Shown in pieces: positions 29,852 to 39,511 of a stretch of DNA of 64,000 nt (positions within the stretch are counted from its first letter, which is position 1; each line of letters starts with the position of its first letter). Position numbers and translations under genes: made by a program. The DNA comes from Hippopus hippopus (Eukaryota > Mollusca > Bivalvia > Cardiida > Cardiidae): the NCBI GenBank assembly GCA_946811185.2, contig OX328101.1, positions 23,296,122 to 23,360,121 of the forward strand. The letters run 5' to 3'. Below the pieces are notes generated by a model. It did not search any database, was not told where the DNA came from, and saw nothing but the letters and a program-made list of their open reading frames with translations.

Positions 29852-30075
29852 CCAAGCCCCGCTAGCTAAGTCAGTAGGGCGTCGTGGGTTCAATCCCAGG
29901 TTCCACCAATTTCTTTCAGAGGATTGATGATAGTCATTGCGACAGGATACATTCCTCTCCTACCGCTGACCATTGTCTTGACAATAGTTATGTGGGAAAG
30001 CAGCCAGTGGCTTGGAAAGAATATAGTGCAGAATGATGTTTAAAACAGTGTTAAACACTATACAATCAATCAATT
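29852..30075 (+). mobile_element. S3 SINE with perfect 13-bp target duplication
   Basis: tRNA-like head with GCTAGCTAAGTCAGTAGGGC (A box) and GTGGGTTCAATCCCAGG (B box). The body contains GTCATTGCGACAGGATACAT and ATGTGGGAAAGCAGCCAGTG, and the tail is ACAATCAATCAATT. ATTGTGGTACATG flanks it exactly at 29839-29851 and 30076-30088. The intact duplication indicates a young insertion. Confidence 0.9.
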
Positions 30076-30192
30076 ATTGTGGTACATGTACATGTCTTTT
30101 ACGTAGGTGTTGATTTTATGCTAAAATTAAGTATATGTAGAATGATAAATTTTGTTTAAAGTTTATTATTATTCCTTTGAAATCTCTTGCAG

Positions 30193-30244
30193 TGAGGGAG
30201 TGAGCTTGCCTATATGGAAATTTCGGGATGATTATGGACTCGAG
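30193..30244 (+). CDS. Gene 3, third exon
   Basis: A 52-nt exon after the acceptor TTGAAATCTCTTGCAG and before the donor CTCGAG|GTAGGTC. One base completes the Ser codon from exon 2, then 17 codons follow (EGVSLPIWKFRDDYGLE). The exon ends on a codon boundary, as exon 4 requires. It is rich in charged and aromatic residues and reads like genuine protein sequence rather than translated repeat. The flanks are not repeat-derived: the S3 SINE ends about 105 bp upstream and a MITE-A begins about 320 bp downstream. Confidence 0.55.
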
Positions 30245-30561
30245 GTAGGTCAAAGTTGTCAGTCAGATTTTAGCTGTACCATTGTTAAAGTTTTCTAAAT
30301 TCACATGTATTTGGCTCAACAGAACTTTTATTAGTAAAGCTAGAGAAGGTTTTAGTGTATTTTTTGTTTCATCATTTTGTGCATAAAATCCCTGTCTGCA
30401 ATGCACTTCATCTTGGTGGTATGGACACAATAGGAGGAACACTGGGTGCAAGACATTCATACTTGTACTGTTTGTACAAAGTTTTTGCTAGGTTTGAGTT
30501 TCCATATAACATGTTTATATTTTCAAGTCTGTTTCTTTCTGAACATATATGACAGATTATA

Positions 30562-30757
30562 GGTTAACTGTTAAACACACAATCACAACTTTTAAAAACC
30601 CTACGACAAGAAAGGCTTTTGAAAACATGTTGGTGAAAGAAGAAAATGCAGGTAACCATGTCATAGACAAAAACCATTATTTGATGCACATTTTATTTGT
30701 TGTCTTCAAGTTTGGACAAGTCTAAAATTTTTGTTGTTTGGGAATTTAGTTAAAGCA
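30562..30757 (+). mobile_element. MITE-A copy, right palindrome arm deleted
   Basis: TTAACTGTTAAACACACAAT to TGTTGTTTGGGAATTTAGTT. The sequence jumps from AAATGCAGGTAACC directly to ATGTCATAGACAAAAACC. Confidence 0.75.
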
Positions 30758-30944
30758 ATAAGGAAATGACAGTTTTAAACTTTTTCACAGTATAGAAGTT
30801 TATAAACAATGAAAAAGCAAATTTAATTTTTGGAAGGATTTGTTTCTAAAGCCTTTATTTTCAAATTAAGCACTAGAAGTTCTTTCGCTGAATGTGAATG
30901 CTTTACCTTAGTATAAAGTTAATATAAACAAGTGAGGCTCAGTT

Positions 30945-31700
30945 AACTGATGGTAGGAATTGCCATTATATACATTGTAACCAGGGACAGGGGTTAAAAC
31001 CACAAATGGAAGTTTCAACCATCAGTTTGCTGGCAAAACTTGAATTGTAAAGAGGTAGAAATATTCATTAATTATCCAGTAAAAAGTTTTTTCATAATAT
31101 TATAAGCTTTAACTCAAAAAGACCTACAGACTTCAAAATCTAGCTGCTGACAATATCTTCCTTGAACTATATGCAAGCTGTTAGATTAAATAGGCATTAT
31201 GGCATAAAGTAACAAATTTAGTGAAAATTGGATTGAAGCTCCTGGAAAACCTACTTTTAGTATAATGGTTAAAAATAAATCCGAGTATTAGACTAAAATT
31301 TCATAAATAAAACATCTTGCATTAGGTTCCTATAGGCAATTGAGGATCGGCAGACTGACAGTTGGAATTTTCATTACTGGTACATAATGCATTGTGGCCA
31401 GGGACAGGGGTTTTATAAACAAATGGAAGTTTCAACTATCAGGTTGCTGTCAATAACATTTTCAAATTATATGTAACTACATCGAATATACATAAAGTAT
31501 GAAAGTGTTAAGTTCATTACAAGGTCAGACATAACATTGCATCAAATAAGATATCACTTACACAACTTCTGAACATAAATTCCACTTCAAAAACAAGCAA
31601 TTTCAGCTATCAGGTTGTTCAAAATAACATTTATCTTTTTTTATGTAAATAGGTCAAATGCACATCATGGTATCAAAAAAAAACAAACTTTCATATAGTT
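30945..31700. repeat. Diverged dispersed duplications
   Basis: GTAACCAGGGACAGGGGTTA and ATGGAAGTTTCAACCATCAG (30978-31027) recur as GTGGCCAGGGACAGGGGTTT and ATGGAAGTTTCAACTATCAG (31393-31442). A third partial piece, AATTTCAGCTATCAGGTTGT, is at 31599. The spacing is about 415 bp, and the nature of the repeat is unknown. Confidence 0.6.
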
Positions 31701-31736
31701 AAATTAAGCTGCTGGCAAAAAATCGTCTATATTTTT

Positions 31737-31770
31737 AAACAGCATTTTTTCTTTTTTCCCCCACAATATT
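31737..31770 (+). mobile_element. MITE-A hairpin half-arm
   Basis: AAACAGCATTTTTTCTTTTT then TCCCCCACAATATTTGTC. Only one arm remains, ending at the start of the next repeat. Confidence 0.5.
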
Positions 31771-32215
31771 TGTCTTCCCCCGTCAGGGTCAGGGGACATA
31801 TTGTTTTTCCCCGTGCGTCTGTCTGTCTTCCTGTCTGTCTGTCCGTCACAAATCGTGTCCGCTCTATAACTCGAAAACCATATAAAATAGTTTTGATAAA
31901 ACTTAACACATTTGTAAAGCACCATGAGACGAAGTGTCATGCACAAGAACCATAACTCTGGCTTGTATATTTTTCAAGTTATTTCCCTTTGATTATTTTC
32001 CGTCACAAATCGTGTCCGCTCTGTAACTCAAAAACCTTTTAAGATATTTCGATAAAACTTCACACATTTGTAAAGCACCATGAGACGAAGTGTCCTGCAC
32101 AAGAACCATAACTCTGGCTTGAATATTTTTTGAGTTATTTCCCTTTGATTATTTTCCTTACTCATTTTATATACAATTTCGTGTCCGCTCTACAACTTGA
32201 AAACCGTTAGAGAAA
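31771..32215. repeat. Tandem-repeat element, period about 157 bp
   Basis: Starts CCCCCGTCAGGGTCAGGGGA and a CTGT-rich tract. It has units beginning CGTCACAAATCGTGTCCGCT at 31844 and 32001 and a third, shorter unit at 32181 (GTGTCCGCTCTACAACTTGA). Each unit contains AAGCACCATGAGACGAAGTG and ACCATAACTCTGGCTTG. Confidence 0.8.
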
Positions 32216-32424
32216 AATGACCATTATTTCAGTTAGAAATTGCCTTGGTCACATATCAATCCTTCTGACACCAAAAAGGGGGGAGACCTCTGTTTTTTTT
32301 GTATAAAAACAAGTTCTAGTTTCTTTTGTTTTGAGAGGTTTTTAAGGAAAACGGTCATCATACATGCTTCATTTAATCTGTCGTCTGTAGGTGCTTTCAT
32401 TATGGAAGAGTCTGAGAGTAAAGA

Positions 32425-32655
32425 TTTAACCCATTTCCACATAATCCGGACTTTTAACAACCCTCACAAAGAAGGCTTTTGAAAACATAGTGGGAAAAGG
32501 AGAAAATGCTGGTAACAAGCACTTTTTTCCTTTTCTCACTATGCATTATACCCTTTCAAAAACAAATTCTGCCATAGTAACCGTATTTAAATTTTTGTCT
32601 GCAAATGCTTTGAATTGGACAAGTCCAAATTTTGGTCGTTTGGTAAAGTATTACT
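32425..32655 (+). mobile_element. MITE-A copy, complete
   Basis: TTTAACCCATTTCCACATAA to TTTTGGTCGTTTGGTAAAGT. Hairpin centre AATGCTGGTAACAAGCACTT is partly broken. Confidence 0.85.
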
Positions 32656-33189
32656 TAAGGTTTTTATCAGCAAATCAAACTTTGTACACTTGAAGCCCAT
32701 GCTGTGAATGTCTTGCATCTCTGTTCCTAATACATCTGGATTGTTGGCTGTTCATGCTGTGTTGTGTCAAAATGAATGAAAAAACAAGTACCAGAAAACC
32801 TCTTCATAACAAACTCTAATAATTTTCTAAATTCAAAATTGTTTTTGTTTGTATATTTTTCATGCTTATTTCATACCATAGAGGAGCTTTTGTGGACAGT
32901 GCTATCCCCACATTGATAACCTAGGTACCGGTCTGCAAAAATGTACCTGATATGGCCAATGTACAGAGAGGATATAGGGCCTTATGCCTTTTCTGTTGCA
33001 AAGTATTTGCAGGTAACGATAGTACTGTCATGGAGTGTGTTGGGTACCCTGGTGCAGAGATTATCTATAGAGATTATAGGATCCCTGCCTAGTCTTATTA
33101 AACCTCAACCCAAACAATTTACTTTTCATATTTGCACCCGTCTCTCATGTAAGACTGTCAGGCCAAGGCATGTTGGAAAACATTGTACT
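32656..33189. other. Unassigned intron stretch with open frames
   Basis: 32924-33100 is open in the phase that could follow gene 3 exon 3, but the candidate acceptor (GATAACCTAG) has no pyrimidine tract. I did not include it in the gene model. Confidence 0.3.
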
Positions 33190-33660
33190 ATAACCCCATA
33201 GTGACATCAACATGGCCATTTACATGCTGACACCCACATTGTATGGAGCAAGGAAGAAAATGGCCATTGACATGCCTAGAGAAAAAGCTCCTCCCTATAT
33301 TGGCCACACCGTGCTAGGTGGACAGTCTTGTCTGATGTCTGGAGTGTATAAAATAAATATTTTATATTGTGTCAGCATATAAGGTAATGGTTTCTAATTA
33401 TTCCCATACAGGCTTTTTGGTTTTGATCTTTGAGAAAAAAGGACACAGCAGAGAGTAGAATGGTCATTACAAAGCTGACACCAAAATGAGCATTTGTTTT
33501 GAAAAAAATGACTATGAAAGTGCCTGTAATATATTCGCTAAAATATTGGCCACACCCTGCTATGTGAACGGTCTTGTCTGGTTGAATGTTTGGTGTGTAA
33601 TACAGAATGCAATATTGCGTCAGCTTAAAAGGAAAGGAATTAAATAAATTTCACATTAAT
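33190..33660. repeat. Diverged direct duplication, about 246 bp apart
   Basis: TTGGCCACACCGTGCTAGGT then GACAGTCTTGTCTG (33299) matches TTGGCCACACCCTGCTATGT then GAACGGTCTTGTCTGG (33545). Neighbouring text (GTGTCAGC, TGGAGTGTAT) also corresponds. Confidence 0.65.
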
Positions 33661-33784
33661 GAAGTTATTTCTTATCATCAAAATTTGTAATTCTTTGAGA
33701 GCAACAGGCTAAATCAAATGACCACTTCGGCCTACTTGGGGATGTGGATGTAGTTCCTTACCTCTGTTTTTGTTTTAATTTTAG

Positions 33785-33835
33785 GTAAAGTACAGATCTA
33801 GAGCAAGACAGACAGACCATAGAAGACAAAACTGA
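33785..33835 (+). CDS. Gene 3, last exon
   Basis: Follows a very good acceptor (CTGTTTTTGTTTTAATTTTAG) in phase 0 with exon 3 and reads 16 basic codons (VKYRSRARQTDHRRQN) before TGA at 33833-33835. With the three earlier exons the protein is 61 residues, strongly basic at both ends with a central YGLE-containing segment. A tail this short and Arg-rich could also arise if the true downstream exons lie elsewhere, so the C-terminus is the second weak point of the model. Function not recognised. A small nucleic-acid-binding protein would fit the composition, but that is only inference. Confidence 0.4.
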   Translation, partial: VKYRSRARQTDHRRQN

Positions 33836-33929
33836 GAATTTTTGAAAGTTGAACCATTTGGTGATATACAGGTGTAAAAGATACTGTCCCAGAGATTACC
33901 ACAACATTCTTCACATCCCTACTGTAGAC

Positions 33930-34140
33930 AGATTAACTCTTTACCAAACACCAAAAAAGTAGGCTTGTCCATATTGAAAGTGTTTGCAGACGACATATTA
34001 AAAATCTGTCTCTCAAATGCAGTGTGATGTTTTTTTTTTTTAGCTGCATCACACCCCATTTGAGTGACAGATCTTAAATATCAAACATAACCAGTTGATC
34101 ATTCTCTATGTACTTTGAATTCATTCAAGTTATTTGAAAA
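33930..34140 (-). mobile_element. MITE-A left half joined to a fragment of another repeat
   Basis: TTAACTCTTTACCAAACACC and GTTTGCAGACGACATATTAA are MITE-A. From 34043, AGCTGCATCACACCCCATTT and GAGTGACAGATCTTAAATAT match a different repeat also seen at 44097. Confidence 0.65.
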
Positions 34141-34213
34141 TATGTTGGCTACGGTGACACGTGTACAGCTCTAGGGTATACAAGCAAATGGTGTGTCTGA
34201 AACAAATGCTAGT

Positions 34214-34445
34214 TTACCTAGCTAAACTTTTTACCAGATAATAAAAAAAAAAGATCAGACTTGTCCAAATGGAAAGACTTTGCAGATGATATAATGCACC
34301 AAACAAAATAGTGCGGGGGGCGGGGGAAGGAAAGAGAAGGGTAAAAAACACTGGGTAAATGAAAGTACATGTAGCATTGTCTTCTTTTCCTACAATGTTT
34401 TCAAGAATCCACCAACTCAGGGTCATAAAAACATGTTTAAATCTC
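34214..34445 (-). mobile_element. MITE-A copy with G-rich insertion
   Basis: ACTTTTTACCAGATAATAAA at the left and ACTCAGGGTCATAAAAACAT at the right. A purine-rich GTGCGGGGGGCGGGGGAAGG tract occupies the middle. Confidence 0.7.
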
Positions 34446-34459
34446 ACTGCCAATGTCGC

Positions 34460-34550
34460 CTTGGATAGGTTTAGCGGATGGCGTAGATCAAGATCAGACT
34501 GCACAAAATGTGCAGACTGATTTTTGATCTACACCTTCCGCTACCTCATG
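34460..34550. mobile_element. MITE-B-type hairpin, GGATGGCGTAGATC subtype
   Basis: GCGGATGGCGTAGATCAAGA then GACTGCACAAAATGTGCAGA and GATCTACACCTTCCGC. The outer arm differs from standard B (CGGA[TC]GGCGTAGA) but keeps pairing. Confidence 0.65.
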
Positions 34551-34642
34551 TTCATCTTTAGTAAGAGTCAGCTCCAAACGGAACGTAAATTTTTTTAAAG
34601 CCTTCGAAAAAAGTAGAATGCATTTAATTGGTAGTGAGATAT

Positions 34643-34854
34643 TTAACCCTTAACTTGCTAAATAACTGAAATAAAACTTTTAAGCCGATAGTAAAAACAC
34701 AAATTTTGCTATTTCAAAGGTATTTTTTTGAAGGAAAATATATCCTTATCGGACAGTGTAGATCAAAGATCAGACTGCACGTTCTGTGCAGTCTGATCTT
34801 AATCTACATTGTCCGCAATAGGTCAGTAAGTCGCGCATAGCAGCCTTAGGGTTA
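34643..34854 (-). mobile_element. MITE-B, complete
   Basis: TTTAACCCTTAACTTGCTAA to ATAGCAGCCTTAGGGTTAA. Hairpin GGACAGTGTAGATCAAAGAT / GCACGTTCTGTGC / GATCTTAATCTACATTGTCC. Confidence 0.9.
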
Positions 34855-34988
34855 ATAGATAAAGGACTCAGTTGTAAGGGGATGTAGTGGAGCGAAATGA
34901 AGCATATCAGCCAATCAAAATGTAGTATAGCGCTTAGATGATATTTGTGCTGTCAAATGACACAGATTGTCTTGAAAGCAAGATTCAG

Positions 34989-35290
34989 TTGTTTGGTGTT
35001 TGGTCCATTTTCCATCATTATTTCAGTCATATAGCCATCAACCCACTAATCCATGCACTCCTGGAGTTTCTATAACCAGTACTTGGCACAATATTCGTCC
35101 CAAGCTACTTTCTGCCTTTCTCGTAACCACCGTTGAAACAACGTTGAAACTAGTGGTAAGAGTGGAATACATCGTGTAGCAATGACTATTATCAATCTTC
35201 TGAAAGTAATTGGCCGAGCTGGGGACTGGAACCAGCCACCTCCAGTGTCAAGCCCTGTACGTTACGGCCTGAGGTATTTGGGCTCTAGCT
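34989..35290 (-). mobile_element. S3 SINE, minus orientation
   Basis: Body landmarks are GGAGTTTCTATAACCAGTAC and CGTAACCACCGTTGAAACAA. The tRNA head is on the right, read on the minus strand (B-box complement GGGACTGGAACCAGCCACC). There is a small insertion around ACAACGTTGAAACTAG. Confidence 0.8.
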
Positions 35291-35454
35291 ACTTTCAGAC
35301 AAACTCAGTTGAAAAAAAAAGTTTAGCCATGTGAGAGATAAATGGCTAATCTCAATACTCTAAAAGAGTTTTACACAGCCACATCGTCCCAAGATTTAAT
35401 GATCTTGAGGTAGAAGGCTTTTCAAGGTTGTGTTGGCCAAACCAAAGAAGCGGA

Positions 35455-35515
35455 GAGTTAAGATCGAAGATCAGACTGCGTAGTGTAATCTTGATCGGCA
35501 CTGCCTGTATTAGTT
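35455..35515. mobile_element. MITE-B core, decayed
   Basis: GATCGAAGATCAGACTGCGT then GTAATCTTGATCGGCACTGC. Half of the stem is lost. Confidence 0.45.
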
Positions 35516-35544
35516 AGCAACTATAGTTCAACCTAGCGTTTTAG

Positions 35545-35760
35545 CCTTTAACTAATCAATTCCGAATTTTTACAACCCCCGAGCCAGAAAGCTTTTGAAA
35601 ACAATGTAGGAAAAGGAGAAAATGCTGGTAACCAGCGTTTTAACCGAGAATGTTTTTTACCCTTTCAAAGACAAATCCATTTCTTTTAGCCACTTTAAGT
35701 ATATTGTATAGAGCTGCTTTCAACAAGCGTACAATCTTGTCGTCTGCTTAAGAAGGTTTT
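35545..35760 (+). mobile_element. MITE-A copy, palindrome truncated
   Basis: TTTAACTAATCAATTCCGAA at the left. GGAGAAAATGCTGGTAACCA is followed by GCGTTTTAACCGAGAATG in place of the second arm. Right part CAATCTTGTCGTCTGCTTAA. Confidence 0.75.
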
Positions 35761-35775
35761 GGATAAAGAAACGCG

Positions 35776-36044
35776 GCCCCGCCCGGGTGGCTCAGTGGTG
35801 AGCGTGTCGGACTCATGACCTGGTGGTTGTGAGTTCGATACCCGGTTGAGGCGAACTTTCTTTCTGGCGTATTTTCGCCTCTCACCTCTGCTGAAGCATG
35901 TGAGAAAAGTAGTCGGTGGCTTTGGAAAGAAAGTTGTGTTAGTACTGGTGTGAGAAAGCCAGGAAACACGTGCGTCACCGACCGCCATGATATGACTTTA
36001 GCTGTTAAAGTGACGTTAAACACCAATACAACCAACCAACAACC
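35776..36044 (+). mobile_element. S1 SINE, complete with perfect 11-bp target duplication
   Basis: tRNA-derived head with A box TGGCTCAGTGGTGAGCG (35788) and B box AGTTCGATACC (35832). The body contains CGCCTCTCACCTCTGCTGAA and AAGTAGTCGGTGGCTTTGGA, then GACGTTAAACACCAATACAA and a CCAACCAACAACC tail. AAAGAAACGCG is repeated exactly at 35765-35775 and 36045-36055. The head resembles a tRNA only in the promoter boxes, so this is a Pol III SINE and not a tRNA gene. Confidence 0.92.
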
Positions 36045-36053
36045 AAAGAAACG

Positions 36054-36349
36054 CGATGAAAAAAATTTCGATCTTTCACCAAAAAAAAACATATATCAGC
36101 TATTTATCATGCTTTCCGGTAGGGTATCGACAAATAACGGTGAAATATTTTTCGATATTTCATGATTACGACCAGTGAAAATACCGACATAATATTGTAA
36201 TGCGTTGCTATGCGGAGGGGGTACGCCACGGGGAATAACCGAAAAGAACTGTACTGGATTTTGATTAAGTTCCCCCTAGAAACAGTTAAAAGCATGAAAT
36301 AAATAGAATATTTGTTTTTTTCGGTGAAAAATCGAAATTTATTTCATCG
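36054..36349. mobile_element. TIR element with CGATGAAATAAATTTCGAT ends
   Basis: Left CGATGAAAAAAATTTCGATC then TTTCACCAAAA. Right end is its complement, TTTTTTTCGGTGAAAAATCG then AAATTTATTTCATCG. Terminal inverted repeats are about 40 bp. The interior has a GC-richer strip (GGAGGGGGTACGCCACGGGG). The S1 SINE target duplication overlaps its first two bases. Confidence 0.7.
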
Positions 36350-36679
36350 AGTCAACATCATCGGTAATATTTTCACGAGTGGCGCAGATGGTTTATTTCC
36401 TCCATGTGGCAATGTACTATATTGAAAAACCATACCTGATTCATACTACACTTACATATCCGCTGAATCTAAGATGATGATCCCTAGCAAATTTTGAGTA
36501 GTATATGTAAAACCATATGTCGCTTAAAGAATAAAAGACGCTATCTGCAGTCGTTCGAGATTTTTATTATGATTACATAAACATTGTACCAGAAAACCCC
36601 TTGTCTAAACGACCAAGACAGCTTTTGTCTTGTGGGAAAAGGACATTTCTTTGAGAAATAGTTATCATTCCTTGGTAAC
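36350..36679. other. No gene or repeat recognised
   Basis: Nothing convincing beyond a faint MITE-like TGTGGGAAAAGGACATTTCT at 36641. Confidence 0.4.
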
Positions 36680-36945
36680 ATTTAAGCCTTTACAAGACGA
36701 CAAAACTTCAGCCTTGTCCAAATTTGCAGACGACAAATGCAATGAGGCTCAAATGGTGCAATTTTCTTTGAAAAAGTAGAAAACATTGTGGGAAAAGGAG
36801 AAAATGCTGGTTATAAGCATTTTCTCATTTTCCCACTATATTTTCAAAAGGCTTCTTTCCCATGGTCACCACTGTGCAGTAAAGGGTTAATTTTTTGTCT
36901 GCAAATTGGGACAAGTCTAAAATTTTGTCGTTTGGAAAAAAAGTG
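36680..36945 (-). mobile_element. MITE-A copy plus extra right end
   Basis: TTAAGCCTTTACAAGACGAC to GTGCAGTAAAGGGTTAA, followed by a second, opposite-orientation terminal piece (TTTTTGTCTGCAAATTGGGA to TTTTGTCGTTTGGAAA). The two share one TTAA. Confidence 0.8.
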
Positions 36946-37135
36946 GAGGACATAATTCTGCATCAGTGGTTGTATTTTTGAATCAGGGTCGTCTGAAAGA
37001 GTCTTTGCAAAAGGTGTTATTTAGAAGTGCCATTTATCTTTTGTAATCTGTAGTAAAAAATAAATCTTGTGAAAAGTACTACGTAAAACCATTGCCTTCG
37101 TTGACAAATTTGCACGATTGTGGTATATATATGAA

Positions 37136-37265
37136 TTGCCGTTTACCTAACAACAAAATTTTTCCGACTGATTCAAATTGAAAGCATTTGTAGACGACAA
37201 ATTTATGGTGATCCAAATGACGAAATTTGTCCTTGATGGTTACCAGCATTTTCTTCTTTACTCTG
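37136..37265 (-). mobile_element. MITE-A, left half
   Basis: CGTTTACCTAACAACAAAAT, TTTGTAGACGACAAATTTAT, then GATGGTTACCAGCATTTTCT. Truncated where an S3 SINE fragment begins. Confidence 0.7.
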
Positions 37266-37408
37266 CATAATTTCTTTCCAAGCCAATGGCTGCTTTCCCA
37301 CATAACCATCGTTGAGACAAGGATCAGCGGTGAGAGAGGAATGAATCCTGTCGCAATGACTATATCATCAAACCTCGGGGAAAAAATTGGCCGAGCCTGA
37401 AGATTTAG
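37265..37408 (-). mobile_element. S3 SINE, internal fragment
   Basis: CAATGGCTGCTTTCCCACAT, ATCAGCGGTGAGAGAGGAAT and CTGTCGCAATGACTATATCA. The tRNA head and tail are both missing. Confidence 0.75.
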
Positions 37409-38924
37409 AAGATGTGAGCAATGATATCTGGATACAATCAAGTAACTTATGTATTATGTTGCGGATTTTAGAGCGGGGATAGGGGATTCTAACACTCAAA
37501 CACAATTCTGACTGGTCTCATTTATTTTATGTTCAAGCCTCGATTTTGACAAACAGAATGTACTATAGAAATAGACATTACTTCTTAATTTGTGTCAGGA
37601 GACTTTGAAAATCTCTTCTTAAATATGGATGATTAATTAAATAAAGGCTTAATCCATAAATATGTCTGAAGACATTGTCGTAATCGGAGAAATTGCTCGC
37701 GAAGAGCAGATTGTTTTCAATTCCACAATGTCTTTAAAGGTGCTGTGCTGAAAACACTAAAAGCTGTAGATGTAGCTTTTTCTTGACAGATTACCACCAT
37801 CGGCTGAAATTTTCAGAGGACCGTTGATGAAAACAGGAATTGCTTTCTCCCCTTTTCATTCAACCATCAAACAAATTTGATAAAATTCTCACGTGAATGA
37901 CATGAAACATAACAATAACTACAAACTCTCAAAAGTGCAAACTCTTAATATTTCCAATGCACTTATGTCATTTTGAAATATTTGACATTACTACATGCTT
38001 ACAAACTAATCAAAAACATAATTTGTTTACATAAATAAGCCTAAAACCTCTGAAAAAGAAAAGTGTTGTCAGTGCTTTGATTTTCTCTGTGATTTTGTAA
38101 TTTTTAATGAGCTTAACCCTCGAACTTCTTTAAAGATCAGATGAAATAGCAAAAGAGTTCCTGAAGTCCATATACCTTAGATATAAACTTTTGTTTAGGC
38201 AAATTCTCAAAAAAAAAAAGATCAAATTTGTGCAAAGCAACATACATGTAGCCACAAGATGCTTCCACACTGCATAATATAGACTTTAATATGATATATA
38301 TATAAAATAATCGGAGATATACAAATACATCATAAACATAATACTGTTCAAAGAAAAAAATGGACGGAATATGAGGAAATTGCGCAGATAACAAAAAATA
38401 GTCGGAAGCCATACGAAGAGAGGTTATATAAAATATTGCAACTTCTACTTTGTATATATGAATTGCTGCAAATCAAAAGCAGTCGACCCCCACGCTTTAC
38501 TCTTATGAAACCTTTTTATCTCTCAAATGATTTCGAATGTTTGCTTCACAGTAAAAGTACTTTGCAAGAAAAAAAAAACCGGGTTTTTTACCCCGAAACT
38601 TTTTACGGAGCTGCCTTTGGCATGCCGCTTCATGTCTATATCAGAATATTTTACTTGAGAAATCATGTTACCTACCACATGCACGAAAGGATTTTTCACG
38701 GTCTAAATTTTGTTAAAAAGAAAAACATCAAATTGAAGTAATGAAATCACCAATTGTCATAGCTAGCCCATATGTGGAAGAGGTTCTTTTTTTCCTTTAA
38801 CTAAACAGGTGTTTTAGTTGATTAACATCCACTTTTGCAGCTCATGAATATTCATGAAACAAGACCTCCCAATATAAACGGAGTGACCTAACATGACGGC
38901 CGACGGTAAAATATATCCAGGATA
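37409..38924. other. AT-rich stretch, no gene or repeat recognised
   Basis: 1.5 kb with short open frames only on AT-rich text. The 92-codon and 101-codon frames near 38137-38741 lack supporting splice or start context. Confidence 0.4.
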
Positions 38925-39097
38925 CGTATTCACCAACCATTCTTAAGGACGTTCTTAGACTTATTCATCAAGATTTTCTAAATTTCAAAGTAAAACAACT
39001 GGTTTAGCCAATCAAAAGTTGTGTTCCTTTCAAATTTAGAAAATCTTGGAGTATAAGACTAAGAATGTTCATAAGAATGGTTGGTGAATACGGACCC
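38925..39097. mobile_element. MITE-F, complete foldback
   Basis: Ends GTATTCACCAACCATTCTTA and CATAAGAATGGTTGGTGAAT. An inner inverted pair is AAGATTTTCTAAATTTCAAA and TTTCAAATTTAGAAAATCTT. It lies about 90 bp past the stop codon of gene 2, so it probably sits in or just beyond the 3' UTR. Confidence 0.8.
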
Positions 39098-39187
39098 AGT
39101 TCACCTTATTGGCGCCCTGGCTACAGAGTTCAGGACGATTGCAAGACACGGGTTAAACAACAAATTATCGATATAAGGACTAAAGTC

Positions 39188-39486
39188 TCAAGATTTCAAC
39201 GAAGTTCTTGTGCGTTTTTTCTCAGTCTGTCCATTCATAACAGGCACCGTGGCCTTTCTCCACGACCCACCCCTTGATTTATTTAAAACGGACGACTCCG
39301 ACTGCATACGGGTCAGTTTTCTTGCTCCCGGGGGTGTGTTGACTTTGCTCTTCGCTGTTGATTCCGTTTCTTCCACTAAAGGGCTTATCTTTTCCAGTTT
39401 GAATTTGCCCGTTGAGGCGCAGAGATGAAGATCTTCCAGTTCACGAGAACGCCTTCGACCTTTTCCCCGAGCAGCCGCTTGTTTGA
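39188..39486 (-). CDS. Gene 2, last exon
   Basis: Read on the minus strand after the acceptor CTTCTTAATTTCTTTAG: two bases complete a Val codon from the exon at 40436, then 98 codons lead to TGA at 39190-39188. The peptide is basic and Ser/Thr-rich. It starts RGKGRRRSRELEDLHL, contains a short acidic run (PLVEETEST) and TPPGARKLTRMQSESS, and ends in a strongly basic TEKKRTRTSLKS. There is no transmembrane segment. The opening motif and intron position mirror the last exon of gene 1. Base composition is GC-richer than the surrounding DNA, which also favours real coding sequence. Family unknown; probable intracellular disordered or regulatory tail. Confidence 0.65.
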
Positions 39487-39511
39487 CTAAAGAAATTAAG
39501 AAGAAAAAACA

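Noticed and set aside
32924..33016. Extra exon of gene 3 (open, phase 0, followed by GTAACG)
   Set aside because: The putative acceptor lacks a pyrimidine tract, and joining it to 33785 would give an immediate stop in the new phase.
35780..35853. tRNA gene
   Set aside because: A and B boxes are good, but the sequence continues as a SINE body with tail and target duplication, and cloverleaf pairing is poor. The same holds for 60229, 25750, 52431 and 29852.
35695..36092. 97- and 114-codon minus frames
   Set aside because: They read through the S1 SINE head and body on the wrong strand.
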